Of a DNA stretch of 64,000 bases, positions 62,776 to 64,000 are shown piece by piece (the first letter of the stretch is position 1; each line of letters begins with the position of its first letter). The position numbers and the translations under genes were made by a program. The notes under the pieces were generated by a model. That model was not told where the DNA came from, ran no database searches, and was given only the letters and a program-made list of their open reading frames with translations. The DNA comes from Dyella psychrodurans (GTDB lineage: Bacteria; Pseudomonadota; Gammaproteobacteria; Xanthomonadales; Rhodanobacteraceae), in contig NZ_QRBF01000005.1 in NCBI RefSeq assembly GCF_003363265.1, positions 252,571 through 316,570 of the forward strand, written 5' to 3'.

Positions 62776-64000
62776 TTAGAGATCGCGCAGACTTTCGACC
62801 ACGCCGTCCGCACCCACCGAGAGCAGCTTGAGCGTATTGGTGCCGCCACCGCGACCGATATGGTCACCGTGGGTAAGCACCACGCGATCGCCTTCGGCGA
62901 GCTTGCCCATGGTGAACAGCTGACGCACGGCTTCGCGGGCCGACACCGCCGGATTCAGGGTGTCGTGCGTGAACTTCACCGGCTGCACGTCGCGCAGCAC
63001 CAGCATGCGGCGGCGCGCGTCGTCGAAGGGCGACAGCGCATAGATCGGCACGGCACTGCGATAACGCGAAAGCCACTGTGCCGTCGCACCTGACTCGGTC
63101 AGCGCGACGATCGCGCGCACGCCGATTTCGCTGGCCAACAACATCGAGGCCAGCGCGATGGCCTGGTCGGTGCGATCGAGACGATGCCCGGCCGTGGCCA
63201 GGTCTTCCTTCGGCTCGAACTGGCGTTCGGCGCCGAGGCAGATGCGACGCAGTGCCGCGACGGCCTTGTCCGGATGCGCGCCCGCGGCCGATTCTTCGGA
63301 AAGCATCACGGCGTCGGTGCCGTCGATCACGGCATTGGCCACGTCCAGCACTTCCGCGCGCGTGGGAATGGGCGAGCGCACCATCGATTGCAGCATCTGC
63401 GTGGCGGTGATCACCGCGCGATTGCGCTGCACTGTCTCGCGGATGATCTTCTTCTGCAGACCCGGAAGCTCCGCGTCGCCGATTTCCACGCCCAGGTCGC
63501 CGCGCGCCACCATCACCACGTCGGAGGCGTCGATGATTTCGCCGAGCACCGGAATGGCATCCGCGCGTTCGATCTTCGCCACCAGCGAAGCCTTGCCGCC
63601 GGCCTCGTGCAACAGCTGGCGCGCCAGTTCCATGTCGGCGCCGGAGCGCACGAAGGAAACCGCCAGAAAATCCGCACCGATCTCGGCAGCCAGCTTGATG
63701 TCGGCCTTGTCTTTATCCGACAGCGCGGACACGGACAAACCGCCACCTTGACGATTCAGACCCTTGCGATCGGAAAGACGACCGCCGATCAGCACCTTGC
63801 AACGTATCTCGGTGCCGACGACCTCGAGCACCGTCAGCGCCACCAGGCCATCGTCGAGCAGCAACACGTCGCCCGCCTTTACGTCGTTCGGCAGGCCGAG
63901 GTAACTCACGCCCACGCGCGTCGCGTCGCCGGCGGGTGCATCGGCACGGCAATCGAGCACGAAGGGATCGCCATCGCGCAACTCCACGGGGCCGTTGGCG
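62776..64000 (-). CDS. pyk: Pyruvate kinase (5' end outside window)
   Basis: The frame is open to the right edge. It covers the barrel and C-terminal allosteric domain: LGLPNDVKAGDVLLLDDG, the active-site KIERADAIPVLGEIIDASD and VMVARGDLGVEIG signature, ITATQMLQSMVRSPIPTRAE, and the C-terminal domain TEFSGATA-like LTESGATAQWLSRY. It makes pyruvate and ATP in glycolysis. The first ~75 residues are missing. It lies 87 nt from the TonB-like gene on the same strand. Confidence 0.93.
   Translation of the reverse strand, partial: ANGPVELRDGDPFVLDCRADAPAGDATRVGVSYLGLPNDVKAGDVLLLDDGLVALTVLEVVGTEIRCKVLIGGRLSDRKGLNRQGGGLSVSALSDKDKADIKLAAEIGADFLAVSFVRSGADMELARQLLHEAGGKASLVAKIERADAIPVLGEIIDASDVVMVARGDLGVEIGDAELPGLQKKIIRETVQRNRAVITATQMLQSMVRSPIPTRAEVLDVANAVIDGTDAVMLSEESAAGAHPDKAVAALRRICLGAERQFEPKEDLATAGHRLDRTDQAIALASMLLASEIGVRAIVALTESGATAQWLSRYRSAVPIYALSPFDDARRRMLVLRDVQPVKFTHDTLNPAVSAREAVRQLFTMGKLAEGDRVVLTHGDHIGRGGGTNTLKLLSVGADGVVESLRDL

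Overview
The window comes from a GC-rich gammaproteobacterium of the Xanthomonadales, most likely Rhodanobacteraceae (Dyella, Luteibacter or Rhodanobacter type). Reasons: a Clp-type CRP/FNR regulator next to speD and coq7, trpE separated from trpGDC, an XAC0095-like small protein, a GTAG-headed palindromic repeat, and a tkt/class I aldolase/pyk block. The genus is inference from gene order and protein resemblance; no search was run.

Layout. 1-5.8 kb: the end of a TonB-dependent receptor, a TPR-sulfotransferase and a secreted GH18-type protein with two tandem C-terminal repeat domains. 6.2-7.4 kb: XAC0095-like protein and MarC-family membrane protein. 7.5-13.4 kb: an accessory patch of rarely annotated genes (two divergent FRG-domain proteins, a small protein resembling an ApeA N-terminal domain, a coupled pair of small membrane proteins, a PIN-like protein, three orphan small genes). 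13.8-17.5 kb: divergent MFS transporter and porin. 17.5-19.3 kb: a MITE-like element and wrecked IS5 and IS3 transposases.

19.5-32.7 kb: the main discovery. A compact, translationally coupled run of 13 same-strand genes: Gfo/Idh/MocA dehydrogenase, two DegT-type aminotransferases, two Nudix hydrolases, an FAD oxidoreductase, two HAD hydrolases, a fatty-acid-desaturase-like enzyme, an MTA-phosphorylase-like protein, a solute-binding-protein fold without a signal peptide, an MFS exporter and a TreT-like GT4 glycosyltransferase. A 27-codon ORF with a good Shine-Dalgarno lies just upstream, and IS remnants flank both sides. It looks like a horizontally acquired pathway for a small, polar, amino- and sugar-containing metabolite. 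It contains no PKS, NRPS or PEP mutase. I do not recognise it as a described pathway.

32.7-36.6 kb: IS110 remnant, small orphans, a DHFR-like reductase and a Fic protein behind a striking array of three inverted-repeat operators, then duplicated debris of a tRNA-Gln 3' end. The real tRNA-Gln(CTG) follows and probably marks the island/core boundary.

36.7-64 kb: core genome. rplM-rpsI, an Fe-S oxidoreductase subunit, coq7, speD, clp, MarR-GNAT, a HAD phosphatase, trpCDG, a membrane glycosyltransferase-like protein, a secreted UbiC-like protein, trpE, a two-component system with an interposed periplasmic protein, rpe, djlA, a cytochrome c, purC, an SMR pump, an Mpo1-like protein, transketolase, an outer-membrane barrel, class I aldolase and pyruvate kinase (cut by the window end). 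Two families of paired inverted intergenic repeats punctuate this part.
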